Shown: piece by piece, positions 39,804 through 40,343 of the stretch | Layout of the letters: every line of letters starts with the position of its first letter | How positions within the stretch are numbered: position 1 is the first letter of the stretch | Source: Algoriphagus sp. | Lineage (GTDB): Bacteria; Bacteroidota; Bacteroidia; Cytophagales; Cyclobacteriaceae | Length of the DNA: 40,343 bases | NCBI GenBank assembly: GCA_023653075.1 | Contig: JAMNXQ010000018.1 | Location: 1 to 40,343, forward strand | Direction of reading: 5' to 3' | Position numbers and translations under genes: made by a program | The notes under the pieces: generated by a model | Database searches by the model: none | Told to the model about the DNA's origin: nothing | The model's input: only the letters and a program-made list of their open reading frames with translations

Positions 39804-39815
39804 TTGATCTAGGTC

Positions 39816-40343
39816 TTAGATTCCGAATTCCTTCTTCACCTGATCCACATAATCCAACTTCTCCCAGGTAAACAACTCCACCTTCTGGGTGATCGCTGGA
39901 CGGTACGGGGAAGTGAAGGTTTTCTCTACCACCACGCTCTCTCTACCCATGTGGCCGTAAGCGGCAGTTTCTAGGTAGATCGGAGTACGCAACTTCAAGC
40001 GCTGCTCGATGGCATAGGGACGCATGTCAAAGATGCCTTCCACTTTCTTGGCAATTTCTCCATCGCTCAAGTTCACCTTGGCCGTGCCGTAGGTGTTGAT
40101 GTAGATGCCCATCGGCTTGGCAACGCCAATTGCGTAGGATACTTGTACCAAGATTTCGTCTGCGATACCCGCTGCCACCATGTTCTTGGCAATGTGACGG
40201 GTAGCGTAAGCCGCAGAGCGGTCTACTTTGGAAGGATCTTTGCCAGAGAAGGCTCCTCCTCCGTGTGCTCCCTTACCCCCGTAGGTATCTACGATAATTT
40301 TTCTTCCGGTCAAGCCCGTATCACCGTGTGGTCCACCAATCAC
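39816..40343 (-). CDS. metK: S-adenosylmethionine synthetase MetK, C-terminal part
   Basis: The last 175 residues of MetK are visible; the gene begins beyond the right edge. The enzyme makes SAM from methionine and ATP, the methyl donor for the RlmN and TrmN6 reactions encoded in this window. [20 protein letters not shown] and [19 protein letters not shown] are the conserved catalytic and phosphate-binding motifs of the central and C-terminal domains. The end ([15 protein letters not shown]) looks complete. The gene terminates at the bidirectional palindrome 39750-39803. No riboswitch can be judged, because its leader lies outside the window. Confidence 0.96.
   Translation of the reverse strand: MIGGPHGDTGLTGRKIIVDTYGGKGAHGGGAFSGKDPSKVDRSAAYATRHIAKNMVAAGIADEILVQVSYAIGVAKPMGIYINTYGTAKVNLSDGEIAKKVEGIFDMRPYAIEQRLKLRTPIYLETAAYGHMGRESVVVEKTFTSPYRPAITQKVELFTWEKLDYVDQVKKEFGI

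Larger units (their letters stand above)
39511..39815. other. repeat-rich intergenic region before metK
   Basis: Between the convergent M1 peptidase and metK genes lie 305 bases without a gene. From left to right they hold two CGCAAAG copies (39548-39554 and 39565-39571) in a CGCAAAG-GCGCAGG context, a GC-rich palindrome (39664-39682), a second palindrome (39699-39717) with a further TCGCGA copy (39729-39734), and a large terminator-type inverted repeat (39750-39803). The dense, varied palindromes resemble REP-type elements. Confidence 0.7.

Noticed and set aside
1..40343. A defence island, prophage or integrated element
   Set aside because: No integrase, transposase, phage structural, restriction or toxin-antitoxin gene was recognised, and tRNA-Phe has no attached repeat copy typical of an attachment site.

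Overview
The window looks like chromosomal core DNA of a Bacteroidota bacterium of the order Cytophagales, most like Algoriphagus or another member of the Cyclobacteriaceae. This placement is inferred from gene content and protein style; no database was searched. The evidence is a TonB receptor paired with a DUF4249 lipoprotein, an OmpA-family lipoprotein of PorE-like architecture, a GH3/beta-lactamase fusion, M1 and M14 exported peptidases, promoters of the TTG-N19-TAnnTTTG type, and almost no Shine-Dalgarno sequences. No phage, plasmid, transposase, CRISPR array or recognisable defence island was seen.

Left part (1-13.1 kb). A leftward cytochrome c maturation operon (ccmC-ccmD-ccmE-ccmF, ccmF cut by the window edge) diverges from rlmN. 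Next come a large exported protein with macroglobulin-like and TonB-plug regions and a small beta-barrel-like protein. A leftward cluster follows, in transcription order: small membrane protein, mutL, rhomboid protease, rhomboid protease. A rightward exported GH3 glycosidase/serine hydrolase fusion closes the section.

Middle part (13.1-25.7 kb). A leftward set encodes a membrane 4Fe-4S protein, a CCG-domain Fe-S protein, a conserved protein of unknown function and a PorE-like OmpA lipoprotein. tRNA-Phe with its promoter and terminator follows, then a 680-base AT-rich gene-free stretch leading into a small exported two-repeat protein. Two leftward units come next: an exported flavodoxin, and two adjacent M14 carboxypeptidase paralogues. 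One of the paralogues has lost its metal ligands. A tandem universal stress protein and a CPA2 antiporter form a rightward operon.

Right part (25.7-40.3 kb). hemH is followed by a cluster of degenerate 7-base repeats and a CynX-like MFS transporter, then by a UPF0316 protein overlapping trmN6. An outer-membrane uptake operon carries an IPT/kelch lipoprotein, a TonB receptor and a DUF4249 lipoprotein. It is followed by a leftward saccharopine dehydrogenase-family gene, cytidine deaminase with an alpha/beta hydrolase, a UPF0158 protein and an exported M1 aminopeptidase. A repeat-rich intergenic region and the C-terminal part of metK (leftward, cut by the edge) end the window.

Most genes are housekeeping or envelope genes. 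The strongest items for a second look are the active/inactive M14 pair with its exchanged HxxE to ExxH motif, the families of 7-base-period intergenic repeats, the REP-like palindromes before metK, the MutL with altered endonuclease motifs, and the predicted exported flavodoxin.
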